A DNA stretch of 64,000 nt from JADMIH01 sp036399775 (GCA_036399775.1 DASWMJ010000089.1:186001-250000), one strand, 5' to 3'. Positions 41,581 through 50,292 are shown, counted from the first letter of the stretch. Program-made: numbers and translations. The notes: generated from the letters alone by a model not told the origin.

Positions 41581-43803
41581 TTAGGAGGGCCGCTTTGATG
41601 GGTCGTAGAAGTAGGCTCCTTCGGTGGTGTCGTCCTCGTAGAAGAAGGGATAGGCACCGGAGAGGAGGGTCTTCAGCCAACTCTTAGAGATGGGGCGCTC
41701 GATATTGACTACGGGGTATATGTCCTCGAAGACCGCCCAGAACCTGCCTTCGGACTGGTCGCCTACGGCCTCAAATGCGTTGGCTATGATGACATCCGGG
41801 CGCTTACGCTCGGCATCGTCAAGCTTTTTATGGTTATGCAGCTTGCCGAACTTCTCCTGGGTGAGTAGCATGGTCGGGTCGGTCTCAACGGTGTAGGCTG
41901 TGGGGCGAAAGACGTAGCGCCCTCTGCGGTCATCATATTGGAGGAGGTTATCTTCCTGCTCCTCGTTGCGGGTGAAGTGTACCTCGAAAACGTCTTCGCC
42001 CCGGTCGGTGGGAGTGATTGTGAACCTTGCGCCTGGGACCATGTGCTCGTTGAAAAGCTCGTTCAGGCCGACGATGAAGCCCCCGCGATTGCCCGTTGGG
42101 TAGCGTAACTCGGCCAGCAGAGCGCCGAAAAGCTGGGGTATCTCGAAGCGTAGGAGGGAGAAACGCTGGTCCTCGAATACCTGGCCGGGGAAGATACGCT
42201 TGAAGCGGCGGTCGTAGGGTAGGAGGCCGTTTTCGTACTCATAATAGGTCAGGGAGTATTGGAGCGGACCGGCTGCGTCTCCGGCCGCATCCCCCTCCTC
42301 TTCGACTGAAGTAATAGCGGGGTCTTCGAGGAAGCGATAATCCTGGCCAATCTCGGCGGGCTTGCGGGCGGGGGGCGCGACGGGCGACGCGTTGGCGTTG
42401 ATCCAGAGGCGGTCGCTGTCTATGCCCACGAACTCGAAGTCTTTCTTCTCTTTCAGGAGCCTGTAGTTGACCGAGAAGCGGACGCGCTCATAGTCGGGGT
42501 GGTCGGTGCGGCGATTCAGCACCTCGGCCATGATGTCGCGGTCGGAGGCCACGCCGCCGGTCTCAGGCTCGTCGAGGTACTCTTTGATGCGGCGAAAATC
42601 GCCCTTGCTGAAACGCTCGACTGCTTCCTCCGGGAAAATGTCGGAGCCGAAGCGGATGAGGCGCTGGTCGGAGGATATGCCCCGCTCTATCATGGCCTCA
42701 AGGGCGGCCACTAATGCATCATCTTCCAGTATTTCGTCCACGGAGCGACGCAGGTCAACGTTGATCGCGCCATCTTCGGTGAGAAGGATAACCTCCACAG
42801 GGCCGGTATAGGTTGGGGTAGCGGGCGGCGCGGCGGGCGCGGGCTTGACCGGAGTGGGTGCAGGTGTGGGCGCGGGTGCGGCTGCGGGCGTTTGGGCGGC
42901 AGGCTGCTGCACAACAGGCGTCGCGGGGGCGCTGGTGGTAGGCTCTACGGTAGCGGGCCGGGTGGAGATCGTGGGTGCCTCGCCGGGAGTGGTGGGCGCG
43001 GTCACGCGGGGCTGCGGCGTGGGCATGGTAGGCGTAGCGGAAGTAGGGGGCGCGGGCGAAGTCGTCGGCGGTACGGGCGCTACGGGTGTCGAAGGCACGG
43101 CGGGCGTGGTGGGCCGGGCAGGCACGCCGGTAGCCTCTTCTGCGCGGCGGGGCGGCGCGGCGGGAGCATGAGCGGCAGGGGCAACGGGTTCCTGGGTGCG
43201 TGGAGGCGCAGGCGCTTCTTCCTCTTCTTCCTCTTCCTCGACAACCGGGGGATGCGGGATGAGGTGCTGCGGGATGATGGTCTGTGTCTCGTTGGGGCGC
43301 AGAGCAGGTGTAGGGGCCATCGAAGGGCGAAGCTGGGGGGCAACGGGTATCTCAATGACGCTCGTGTCCATGACGGCGCTGCGCTCGGCGCGGTTGGCCG
43401 TGCGGCTGACGAGGGAGGCTGCGTACTCTTTCGAGGCTTCCTGGTCGAGCGTGGTGGCCCCTGTGTTGAGGCGATCTTTGAACGTATGGGTGTTCTCGCT
43501 CCCACCGGAATGGGGGGCGTGGCCCGCTTTGGTGGTGACGTATTCACCCTTGTCGCCGGGGGCAAAGACGGCCTTGTTCTTGCGTAGGGTCGCCTCAAGT
43601 TTGGAGGCGAGCGCCTGGGGGTCTTCGCCTGATAAGGGCGCGCCTTCTTTGGTCAGGGCCTGGGCGATGCTCTCGACGGTCATCTTGATAGGGGAGTTAG
43701 CACCGAACAGCATGCCCTTGCGCTTCATTACCTCGAACGCGCGAGCCGCCAGTTCTTGCTCTTTTGCTGTACCCTCAAACGCTATTTGCGTCTCTGTAGC
43801 CAT
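41581..43803 (-). CDS. HARE-HTH (winged helix) protein with Pro/Thr-rich linker
   Basis: 740 residues in three parts. Residues 10-95 resemble the HARE-HTH domain (EQELAARAFEVMKRKGMLFG, then MTVESIAQALTKEGAPLSGE, LEATLRKNKAVFAPGDKGEY), a DNA-binding winged helix. Residues 150-325 are a low-complexity Pro/Thr/Ala linker. The last ~400 residues are globular, acidic and unrecognised (EVILLTEDGAINVDLRRSVD... to FFYEDDTTEGAYFYDPSKRP), with no nuclease or methyltransferase motif that I can see. It may link DNA to an unknown partner. The upstream 54-residue gene is separated by a heptamer array. Confidence 0.7.
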   Translation of the reverse strand: MATETQIAFEGTAKEQELAARAFEVMKRKGMLFGANSPIKMTVESIAQALTKEGAPLSGEDPQALASKLEATLRKNKAVFAPGDKGEYVTTKAGHAPHSGGSENTHTFKDRLNTGATTLDQEASKEYAASLVSRTANRAERSAVMDTSVIEIPVAPQLRPSMAPTPALRPNETQTIIPQHLIPHPPVVEEEEEEEEAPAPPRTQEPVAPAAHAPAAPPRRAEEATGVPARPTTPAVPSTPVAPVPPTTSPAPPTSATPTMPTPQPRVTAPTTPGEAPTISTRPATVEPTTSAPATPVVQQPAAQTPAAAPAPTPAPTPVKPAPAAPPATPTYTGPVEVILLTEDGAINVDLRRSVDEILEDDALVAALEAMIERGISSDQRLIRFGSDIFPEEAVERFSKGDFRRIKEYLDEPETGGVASDRDIMAEVLNRRTDHPDYERVRFSVNYRLLKEKKDFEFVGIDSDRLWINANASPVAPPARKPAEIGQDYRFLEDPAITSVEEEGDAAGDAAGPLQYSLTYYEYENGLLPYDRRFKRIFPGQVFEDQRFSLLRFEIPQLFGALLAELRYPTGNRGGFIVGLNELFNEHMVPGARFTITPTDRGEDVFEVHFTRNEEQEDNLLQYDDRRGRYVFRPTAYTVETDPTMLLTQEKFGKLHNHKKLDDAERKRPDVIIANAFEAVGDQSEGRFWAVFEDIYPVVNIERPISKSWLKTLLSGAYPFFYEDDTTEGAYFYDPSKRPS

Positions 43804-43828
43804 GCTTCCTCACGCTCTCCTTCAATGC

Positions 43829-43902
43829 CAGGGGTCAGGGGTCAGGGCTTAGGGATCAGGTTTGGGGTTGAACTCGCTGATCCCCAACCCCTGACCTCAG
43901 GT
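43829..43902. repeat. Heptamer array, GGGGTCA type, inverted
   Basis: Plus-sense units (AGGGGTC, AGGGGTC, AGGGCTT, AGGGATC) at 43829-43860 are followed by GGTTTGGGGTTG and then complementary TCCCCAACCCCTGACC (43879-43902). The array fills the gap between two minus-strand genes. Confidence 0.82.
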
Positions 43903-43910
43903 CCTTTATG

Positions 43911-44075
43911 CTATTTGCTCTTCGGGGTTGTGTCACGGATGCCACGCTCCTCGCGGAGCATCTCGATATAGCGGCGAGCCAGGGTACTGACGGTCTGCGG
44001 GCGACCCGACCGGCGCATCCAATCTGCCAGCTTTTCGATGTCACGCGTCGTAACGAATACTTCGTTGTTAGCCAA
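43911..44075 (-). CDS. Small helical protein, unknown
   Basis: 54 residues (LANNEVFVTTRDIEKLADWM, RRYIEMLREERGIRDTTPKSK) ending in a basic tail. TTG at 44075 is chosen because GGAGGGAG precedes it; the upstream ATG at 44108 has no site. The helix-turn-helix-like pattern (RPQTVSTLARRYIEML) suggests a small DNA- or protein-binding adaptor. It is immediately upstream of the HARE-HTH gene across a heptamer array. Confidence 0.55.
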   Translation of the reverse strand: MANNEVFVTTRDIEKLADWMRRSGRPQTVSTLARRYIEMLREERGIRDTTPKSK

Positions 44076-44154
44076 GCTATCTCCCTCCAAAACCACATTG
44101 AATAGAAGCAATTACCATGTATTGTACAGGATTAGGCGTTTGTTGACAAACGGG

Positions 44155-44300
44155 AGAGGGATCAGGGGTCAGGGGTCAGGGGTCAGGGATCAGGGATTAG
44201 GGATTAGCGGTCAGGAACTAGATTACCGTACTTGCGGCTACGTTTCAGTATTTCTTCTGATCCCTGATCCCTGACCCCTGACCCCTGATCCCTGACCCCT
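44155..44300. repeat. Heptamer array, GGGGTCA type, large inverted pair
   Basis: At least eight 7-mers (GGGATCA, GGGGTCA x3, GGGATCA, GGGATTA, GGGATTA) at 44155-44215 face a complementary block of six (TGATCCC, TGATCCC, TGACCCC and so on) at 44258-44300. The loop is about 42 nt. The array lies between the divergent 43911-44075 gene and the PBP1A gene. Confidence 0.88.
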
Positions 44301-44402
44301 CGCCTTGACGTTGGAACGTGCTGAATGGTATTGTATATTGATTGTGCCTGGTACGGAGCGGTTTGAGGCATGTAAAGTGCTGATGTATAGTTTTGCACGC
44401 TG

Positions 44403-44431
44403 TTCACGGTTGACTAGAGATAGGCTATAAT
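44403..44431 (+). promoter_or_regulatory. Promoter of the PBP1A gene
   Basis: TTCACG (44403-44408) and TATAAT (44426-44431) are spaced by 17 bp. The expected start of transcription (about 44438) is only a few bases before the ATG at 44442, giving a nearly leaderless mRNA with no room for a ribosome binding site. Confidence 0.6.
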
Positions 44432-44441
44432 AATTTTAGAT

Positions 44442-47315
44442 ATGTCGAAGCGAAAGAACAAAGAACAAACTAGTGACAAGGTTGCCTCGGATGGGGCGGC
44501 CGGTATTGGCCCGGCAAATGGCAGTAACGGCGCGAATGGGCATTCGGGCGGCAACGGGCTGGGCGATGGTAAGCTCGTGCCTGGCGCTGCGGTGCAGCTA
44601 AGCTCGCAAGATACGCCTCAGAAGCCACCGCACTATGAAACGCAGCCTCTACCTGTACTCGGCCCTAATGGCTCTGGCGGGAACGGCAACGGCACAAACG
44701 GCAATGGGGCGGAGCGCGCTCGCGTGCAGGACGTACGGCCCGTGAAGGTGCGGGTGGGACACGCCAACGGGAATGGGAACGGCAGCGCCAATGGCAACGG
44801 GTACCACGCGGAGAACGGCGTAAGAGCCAGGGTGAGTGGCGAGGCTGTGGGGGCATTTGAAAATGGACATGCCTCACGCGCAGGCCACACTACCACACGC
44901 CTGCCCAACCACACCACGTCCAGGCTGCGCGATACCGACCTCACCAGCGTGCGGTTGCGGCTCAAGACCGGCGAGTGGAAGCATGAAGAGCATGCCAGGC
45001 GCGGGTCAGGTCAGAAGCGGCAACTGCCCTACTTTATGATGCGCCACCGTAACCTGCGCGCCCGCTCAAGGGTGGGCTATATAAGGAGCCAGGTGGCGGC
45101 GAAAAAATACGGGCGGGGCGGGGTGATAACGGGGATCGCTCGCGTGCTGGCGCTGGTTATCATCCTGAACACTCTGATGGTAGGCACGGGCGTGGGCGCG
45201 GCTGTGGGCGGGGTTGGCTGGTACCTGGGGACGCTGCCTAAGGTGGACCCCGGCAACCTGGTAAGCTCCGGCCTCGCGGTGCAGACCACGAAGATATTCG
45301 ACCGCAACGGCGTTCCACTGTTCGACCTTGTCGACGAGCAGACGGGGCTGCGCGAAGAGGTAACGCTCGACAAGGTAGCGCCGCTGGTCATAAGCGCCAC
45401 CATCGCCGCCGAGGACGCAACATTCTATACAAACCTGGGCGTGGACCCGGTCGGTATCGTGCGCGCCGTGACTATCAACCTCAGCGGCGAGGGGCGATCT
45501 GGCGCGTCCACGATCACGCAACAGGTCGTCCGGCAGGTGGTCCTGGGTGAGAAAGAGCGTAGCGAGCAAACGATAGGGCGCAAGATAAAAGAGGCGGTGC
45601 TCGCCCTCCAGATGACGCGTGAGTACTCCAAGAACGACATCATGGAGTTGTACCTCAACCAGAATTACTATGGGCACAGGGCGTATGGCATAGCGGCGGC
45701 GGCGCGCACTTACTTCGACAAGGAACCGAAAGATCTTAACCTGGCCGAGGCCGCGCTGCTGGCTGGCCTGCCCCAGGCTCCCAGCGAGTATGACCCGTTC
45801 GTTAACGCGGAACAGGCTGGCCGTCGCCGGGCCATTGTGCTCGACCTGATGGTGAAGCAAGAGATGATTACCCAGGAACAGGCGAACGAAGCGAAGAACA
45901 CCAACCTGAACTTGAAGTCGTACAAGCCGCCCCTGAGGGCACCTCATTTTGTATATTATGTCAAGGAGTACCTTGAGAAGAAATACGGCCCTACAGTTGA
46001 TGAGTTGGGCCTACAGGTATACACGTCGCTGGATGTAAACGTGCAGGATGCCGCCGAGAAGGTGGCGCGCGACAGGATAGATGAGTTGAGAAAGCAAAAA
46101 GCCACCAATGCCTCCATCGTGATAATGAAGCCGGGCACGGGCGAGGTATTGGCGATGGTCGGCTCGGTTGATTACAACGACGCAAGCATAGATGGGCAGG
46201 TAAACGTGGCGACGCGCGAAAGGCAGCCGGGGTCGTCGTTCAAGCCGATTACTTTCGCTACCGCTTTCAAAAAGGGCTGGACGCCGGGCACGGTGGTGCT
46301 GGATACACTGACGGCTTTCCCCAATGCCGGCCAGAAGCCATATGCGCCCAACAACTATGATGGGCGCGATCATGGCTGGGTGACCGTGCGGGACGCGCTC
46401 GCCAACTCGTACAACGTGCCCGCTGTGAAGGCACTACAATTCGCGGGCATCCAGGAGACTATAGATACCGCGCATGACATGGGTATCAAGGGGCTGAACC
46501 GGGGCCTCAGCTGGTACGGATTGTCGCTAACGCTGGGTGGCGGCGAGGTTACGCTGCTCGACATGACAACGGCTTATTCGACGTTTGCGAACGGAGGAAT
46601 GGCGGTAGACGCGGACCCGGTACTCAGGATCATCGACTCGCAAAATCGCGTACTCTATTGCAATGGCGCGTACCTCACGGCTGAGGGCGCTTGCTCGGAG
46701 ACGCAGGTGAGCGACAAGGTCCAGGGCAGGCAGGCGCTCGACCCCCGGCACGCTTTCATGATTACTTCTATCCTGTCGGACAACAAGGCACGCTCGTCGG
46801 CGTTCGGCCCGAACAGCCCTCTGAAGGTGAGTTTCCCGGCGGCGGCCAAGACGGGCACAACCGACGACAACCGCGACAGTTGGACGATGGGTTATACGCC
46901 CAACCTGACGGTGGGTGTGTGGGTCGGCAACAGCAACAACGCTGAGATGTTGAAGGTGACGGGCGCGATAGGCGCGGCGGTCATCTGGCACAACATGATG
47001 GAGACGTTCTATGACAACCCGGACTTCGTCAAGCTGGTAAGCACGCCCGACGGCAAGCTGGCGCAAGAGTTCGTGCAGCCGGAGGGGTTGGTGAAGGCGT
47101 CTGCGTGCTCGGCGAAGGGTGGAGTGACGGACCTCTTCTTGAAGGAAGCCCTTCCGGGCAAGAAATGCACCACGTACCAGGACCCCAAGACGAACAAGGC
47201 GTTGCGCTCTGCTCCATCCAATCAACCCAAGCCAAAAGCTACGCCGGGTACGAGACCAGCCCCCGCCAAGCCGACGCCCATGCCTGGTATCTTCTTCCCG
47301 ACGCCCGCGCCGTAG
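44442..47315 (+). CDS. Penicillin-binding protein 1A (GT51 transglycosylase + transpeptidase)
   Basis: 957 residues. Residues 1-125 are a disordered cytoplasmic tail with Asn-Gly repeats (GNGNGTNGNG, NGNGSANGNG), then a basic region and one membrane helix (about 231-262). The GT51 domain has the catalytic Glu E324 in AAEDATFY and GASTITQQVVRQ. The transpeptidase has S598 in the SSFK motif (PGSSFKP, K601), the SYN motif (NSYNVPAVK), and KTGTT at 803-807. It builds peptidoglycan at the outer face of the membrane. The C-terminal tail is Pro-rich (KPTPMPG). The promoter at 44403-44431 gives a near-leaderless mRNA. Confidence 0.93.
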   Translation: MSKRKNKEQTSDKVASDGAAGIGPANGSNGANGHSGGNGLGDGKLVPGAAVQLSSQDTPQKPPHYETQPLPVLGPNGSGGNGNGTNGNGAERARVQDVRPVKVRVGHANGNGNGSANGNGYHAENGVRARVSGEAVGAFENGHASRAGHTTTRLPNHTTSRLRDTDLTSVRLRLKTGEWKHEEHARRGSGQKRQLPYFMMRHRNLRARSRVGYIRSQVAAKKYGRGGVITGIARVLALVIILNTLMVGTGVGAAVGGVGWYLGTLPKVDPGNLVSSGLAVQTTKIFDRNGVPLFDLVDEQTGLREEVTLDKVAPLVISATIAAEDATFYTNLGVDPVGIVRAVTINLSGEGRSGASTITQQVVRQVVLGEKERSEQTIGRKIKEAVLALQMTREYSKNDIMELYLNQNYYGHRAYGIAAAARTYFDKEPKDLNLAEAALLAGLPQAPSEYDPFVNAEQAGRRRAIVLDLMVKQEMITQEQANEAKNTNLNLKSYKPPLRAPHFVYYVKEYLEKKYGPTVDELGLQVYTSLDVNVQDAAEKVARDRIDELRKQKATNASIVIMKPGTGEVLAMVGSVDYNDASIDGQVNVATRERQPGSSFKPITFATAFKKGWTPGTVVLDTLTAFPNAGQKPYAPNNYDGRDHGWVTVRDALANSYNVPAVKALQFAGIQETIDTAHDMGIKGLNRGLSWYGLSLTLGGGEVTLLDMTTAYSTFANGGMAVDADPVLRIIDSQNRVLYCNGAYLTAEGACSETQVSDKVQGRQALDPRHAFMITSILSDNKARSSAFGPNSPLKVSFPAAAKTGTTDDNRDSWTMGYTPNLTVGVWVGNSNNAEMLKVTGAIGAAVIWHNMMETFYDNPDFVKLVSTPDGKLAQEFVQPEGLVKASACSAKGGVTDLFLKEALPGKKCTTYQDPKTNKALRSAPSNQPKPKATPGTRPAPAKPTPMPGIFFPTPAP

Positions 47316-47329
47316 CCACAGGTTGTATG

Positions 47330-47384
47330 TAACCAAAAGAAAATCGGTGTTGGTCTGAGACCAACACCGATTTTCTTTTGGTTA
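47330..47384. terminator. Long perfect hairpin terminator (26-bp stem)
   Basis: Arms 47330-47355 and 47359-47384 are exact complements around the 3-nt loop TGA. The A/T-rich outer parts (TAACCAAAAGAAAAT, ATTTTCTTTTGGTTA) allow termination in either direction, after PBP1A and after the convergent small gene. Confidence 0.9.
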
Positions 47385-47467
47385 GAAGATATAAGGAGAA
47401 AGATAGCGCAGAAGGCCACCCTGGCGGGCAGCCTTCTAATATGGGCGTAATATGCGTGCGGGAGAGG

Positions 47468-47713
47468 TTAGCTCGCCAGCTTGCCGTGCTCTATCAGCCA
47501 CTGCACGAAGAGGAGCTTCTTGTGCTCGTTCGTGATGTCGCTGTAGCGGCCCGTGCCGATGTCGTGCTTGACCTTTGCCATGAGGGCGATCTCCTCCTGG
47601 GTGAAGCCCTCAAGCTCCTCGCTCTCTATCTCTATAGCGCCCGTCTCAACCTGGACAGGCTCTTTGGCTTGCGACCTCGCTTTCCGTTTCTTTTCGCCGG
47701 TGGTCTCTGCCAT
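47468..47713 (-). CDS. Small charged protein, unknown
   Basis: 81 residues. A basic N-terminal tail (GEKKRKARSQAKE) and a helical domain (GFTQEEIALMAKVKHDIGTG, KLLFVQWLIEHGKLAS). No family is recognised. The ATG at 47713 follows AAAGGGA. A minus-strand TATAAT (47788-47793) lies about 75 bp upstream and can serve as its promoter. The 47714-47978 gap otherwise holds nothing I can identify. Confidence 0.6.
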   Translation of the reverse strand: MAETTGEKKRKARSQAKEPVQVETGAIEIESEELEGFTQEEIALMAKVKHDIGTGRYSDITNEHKKLLFVQWLIEHGKLAS

Positions 47714-47978
47714 AGTTTTGTCCCTTTCCAGCTAACTCTCAACACTCGATTCGCACGGTTGGTGCCACGTCTTTTTTCTTATATCTAATTATACCAGATC
47801 GGGGTACACCGGGAATTGCACATTGGTAGGGTATGGCGGGTGTACTTTCGTATCGGTGGTAGCAACCAGCTACATAATAAGCATACGCTGTGCCGCGCCC
47901 CGGCCTCTATATTATTAACGTCTGCCAGGGCAAAGTAGTTTCATGCTAAGATTTATCCCTGGCAAGTCTGGAACCATT

Positions 47979-48029
47979 AATTCAAGAAAGAATATTGGTG
48001 GCTGAGCCACCAATATTCTTTCTTGAATT
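47979..48029. terminator. Long perfect hairpin terminator (25-bp stem)
   Basis: Arms 47979-48003 and 48005-48029 are exact complements around a single G (effective loop slightly larger). It ends 21 bp before the asnS stop codon, which is on the minus strand, so it is the terminator of asnS. Confidence 0.88.
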
Positions 48030-48049
48030 TCATATCATATGAGACGGTG

Positions 48050-49381
48050 TCAAGGGTAGATTTTGTCGAGCATGCGGGGGAAGGGGATGGTCTCGCGGAG
48101 GTGGGGGACGCCGCACACCCAGGCGACCATGCGCTCTATGCCCATACCGAAGCCGGAGTGGGGGACGGTGCCGTACTTGCGGAGGTCGAGGTACCACTCG
48201 AAGGCTTCGCGGGGGAGGTCGTGCTCGCGGATACGCTGCTCGATGAGGGCGAGGTCGTGGATGCGCTGGGAGCCGCCGCAGATTTCGCCGTAGCCTTCGG
48301 GGGCTATGAGGTCGGCGCAGAGCACCACTTCTGGGCGGTTGGGGTCGGGCTGCATGTAGAAGGCTTTGGCGTGGGCGGGGTAGTGGGTGATGAAGAGGGG
48401 GCGGTCGTACTGGGAGGCAAGGACCGTCTCCTCGTCGCCGCCGAAGTCGTCGCCCCATTCAACGTTCAGGCCGTTGCGCCTGAGTATGTCCAGCGCGTCG
48501 TCATAGGTTATGTGGGGGAAGGGCGGCAGGACGTTCTTGAGCTTGGATATGTCGCGCTCAAGTATCTCTAGCTCCGGGCCGCGCTTTTCGATGACGGTCT
48601 GGACGATGTAGCTGACGAACTCCTGCTCAAGCTCAAGCAGGCCGGGCAATTCCATCCAGGCGGCTTCCGGCTCGACCATCCAGAACTCCATCAAGTGGCG
48701 GCGCGTCTTGCTCTTCTCCGCGCGGAAGGTGGGGCCAAAGCAATATACCCTGCCGAACGCGAAGATATCGGCTTCGTTGTAAAGCTGGCCGCTCTGCGCC
48801 AGGAAGGCGGGCGTGCCGAAGTAGTCGGTCTCGAAGAGGGTGGACGTGCCCTCGCATGCGGCGGGAGTGAGTATGGGGGTGTCAACCAGGATGTAGCCGT
48901 TGTTGTCGAGGTAGTCGCGGACGGCTTTGATTACCTCGGCGCGGATACGCAAGACGGCGCGCTGCTTGGCCGAGCGTATCCACAGGTGGCGGTGCTCCAT
49001 GAGGAAGCCCACGCCATGCTCTTTGTTCGAGATGGGGTAGTCGTCGCCCGCAACCTGGAACACGTCAAGGTCGGTGACGGAGATTTCGTAACCGCCGGGT
49101 GCGCGGTCGTCTTTGCGGACGTTGCCGGTGACGACGATAGAGGCTTCCTGGGTGAGAGTGCCGATGCGCACCCATGCTTCGGGGGTGAGATCGTTCTTGA
49201 AGGCGACTGCCTGAACGCTGCCTGTGCCGTCGCGCAGCACGAGGAATTGCAGCTTCTTTTTGTCGCGGTGGTGCATGAGCCAGCCGCGCACCGTGACGGT
49301 CTGGCCGTCGTGCTTGCTCAAGTCTTCTATGTAGACGGTGGGAGCCTGCGTAGCCCCCTCAATGTGCTCTTCGGTTTGCAT
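48050..49381 (-). CDS. asnS: Asparagine--tRNA ligase
   Basis: 443 residues, class IIb synthetase. The N-terminal OB-fold binds the anticodon (GQTVTVRGWLMHHRDKKKLQ), followed by motif 2 (TFRAEKSKTRRHLMEFWMVE) and motif 3 (GTVPHSGFGMGIERMVAWVC) near the end. EWYLDLRKYGTVPHSGFG and the PFPR C terminus are typical of AsnRS rather than AspRS. It charges tRNAAsn in the cytoplasm. ATG at 49381 has GGGGAGAAG upstream; the longer frame to 49408 has none. A short heptamer array is upstream. Confidence 0.92.
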   Translation of the reverse strand: MQTEEHIEGATQAPTVYIEDLSKHDGQTVTVRGWLMHHRDKKKLQFLVLRDGTGSVQAVAFKNDLTPEAWVRIGTLTQEASIVVTGNVRKDDRAPGGYEISVTDLDVFQVAGDDYPISNKEHGVGFLMEHRHLWIRSAKQRAVLRIRAEVIKAVRDYLDNNGYILVDTPILTPAACEGTSTLFETDYFGTPAFLAQSGQLYNEADIFAFGRVYCFGPTFRAEKSKTRRHLMEFWMVEPEAAWMELPGLLELEQEFVSYIVQTVIEKRGPELEILERDISKLKNVLPPFPHITYDDALDILRRNGLNVEWGDDFGGDEETVLASQYDRPLFITHYPAHAKAFYMQPDPNRPEVVLCADLIAPEGYGEICGGSQRIHDLALIEQRIREHDLPREAFEWYLDLRKYGTVPHSGFGMGIERMVAWVCGVPHLRETIPFPRMLDKIYP

Positions 49382-49430
49382 TCTTTGCTTCTCCCCTCTC
49401 TTGTACAATACGTAATGATAGCATAGAGGT

Positions 49431-49523
49431 GTGGGGAGTGACCAGGGGTTGGGGGTCAGCGGTTAAGGTTTTCCTGACACTTTTGCGTTAGTTTCGTTTT
49501 CTCTGACCCCTGGCCCCTAATCA
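49431..49523. repeat. Heptamer array, GGGGTCA type, inverted
   Basis: GTGGGGA, GTGACCA, GGGGTTG, GGGGTCA (49431-49460) and CTGACCCCTGGCCCCTAATC (49502-49521) are related inverted blocks. They occupy the region between the divergent asnS and UDG genes, where promoters would be expected. Confidence 0.7.
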
Positions 49524-49570
49524 CTTTTGGTATCATTATGGGACATAAGCTCCAACAACCTAGAAACGAG

Positions 49571-50251
49571 ATGGTAATGTCCGATGTCCAACCACTGATC
49601 TTAGCGCCTGATTACGCAGCCCTAAGCCCTCAGCATGCAGCGCTGGTAGACTTGAACGTGCGGATGCGGGCTTGCCGGAGGTGCCACGTCGCGGGGTACC
49701 TGGACGAGCGGGAGTCGGTGCCGATTGCGCGGGACCCTGAGCCGGACGCGCCCTTGCCTCGCATCTTGCTGGTAGGGCAAGCGCCGGGGTTGAGGGCTAC
49801 GAACGAGAACCGTCCGTTCGCGGGGCTGTCGGGGGATAAACTGCGGGCGTGGTTCGAGATGGGCGGGATAGCGCGGGAGGACTTCTGGCGCAAGATACAC
49901 TTCAGCGCGGTCACGAAGTGCTATCCCGGACGCCTGCCGGGAGCCAGGGGAGACCGCGTGCCCACGCCGGAGGAACAGTCGCTTTGCCGCCCCTGGCTGG
50001 ACGCGCAGTTGGAACTAGTCAAGCCGGATATCGTTTTGCTGGTGGGATTGCTCGCCATACAGACTTTCCTGGGGCGAGTGCACAGCCTCAGCGCGGTTGT
50101 GGGCACAGCCGCCATCAAAGAGGGCGTGCGCTACCTGCCCCTGCCACACCCTTCGGGGGTGAGTCGGTGGCTCAACGAGAAGGAGAACGTGGAGGCTGTG
50201 GAGCGAGCTATGAGGATGCTTCGGGAGTGGGTAGAGGAATTGGGGATTTAG
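49571..50251 (+). CDS. Uracil-DNA glycosylase family protein (4Fe-4S type)
   Basis: About 226 residues of the UDG superfamily (family 4/5-like). Motif A is LVGQAPGLRAT, motif B is LPLPHPSGVSRW, and cysteines in RACRRCHVAG, TKCYPG and SLCRPW suit a 4Fe-4S cluster. It removes uracil (or related bases) from DNA. An ATG at 49538 is in frame, but TATCAT directly before it would be a -10 box, so ATG 49571 or 49577 is more likely. Its 3' end (about 50195-50251) is duplicated downstream of both giant SLH genes. Confidence 0.82.
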   Translation: MVMSDVQPLILAPDYAALSPQHAALVDLNVRMRACRRCHVAGYLDERESVPIARDPEPDAPLPRILLVGQAPGLRATNENRPFAGLSGDKLRAWFEMGGIAREDFWRKIHFSAVTKCYPGRLPGARGDRVPTPEEQSLCRPWLDAQLELVKPDIVLLVGLLAIQTFLGRVHSLSAVVGTAAIKEGVRYLPLPHPSGVSRWLNEKENVEAVERAMRMLREWVEELGI

Positions 50252-50292
50252 CATTGGGCTAAGTTCGCTTAAAGTCTCAGCATCGGGTATGC

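Noticed and set aside
42845..43587. Plus-strand Gly/Arg-rich ORFs across the HARE-HTH gene
   Set aside because: They are the complement of the Pro/Thr/Ala linker and have no ribosome binding site.
44155..44300. Possible CRISPR array
   Set aside because: Units are 7 bp in direct tandem, with no spacers and no cas genes nearby.
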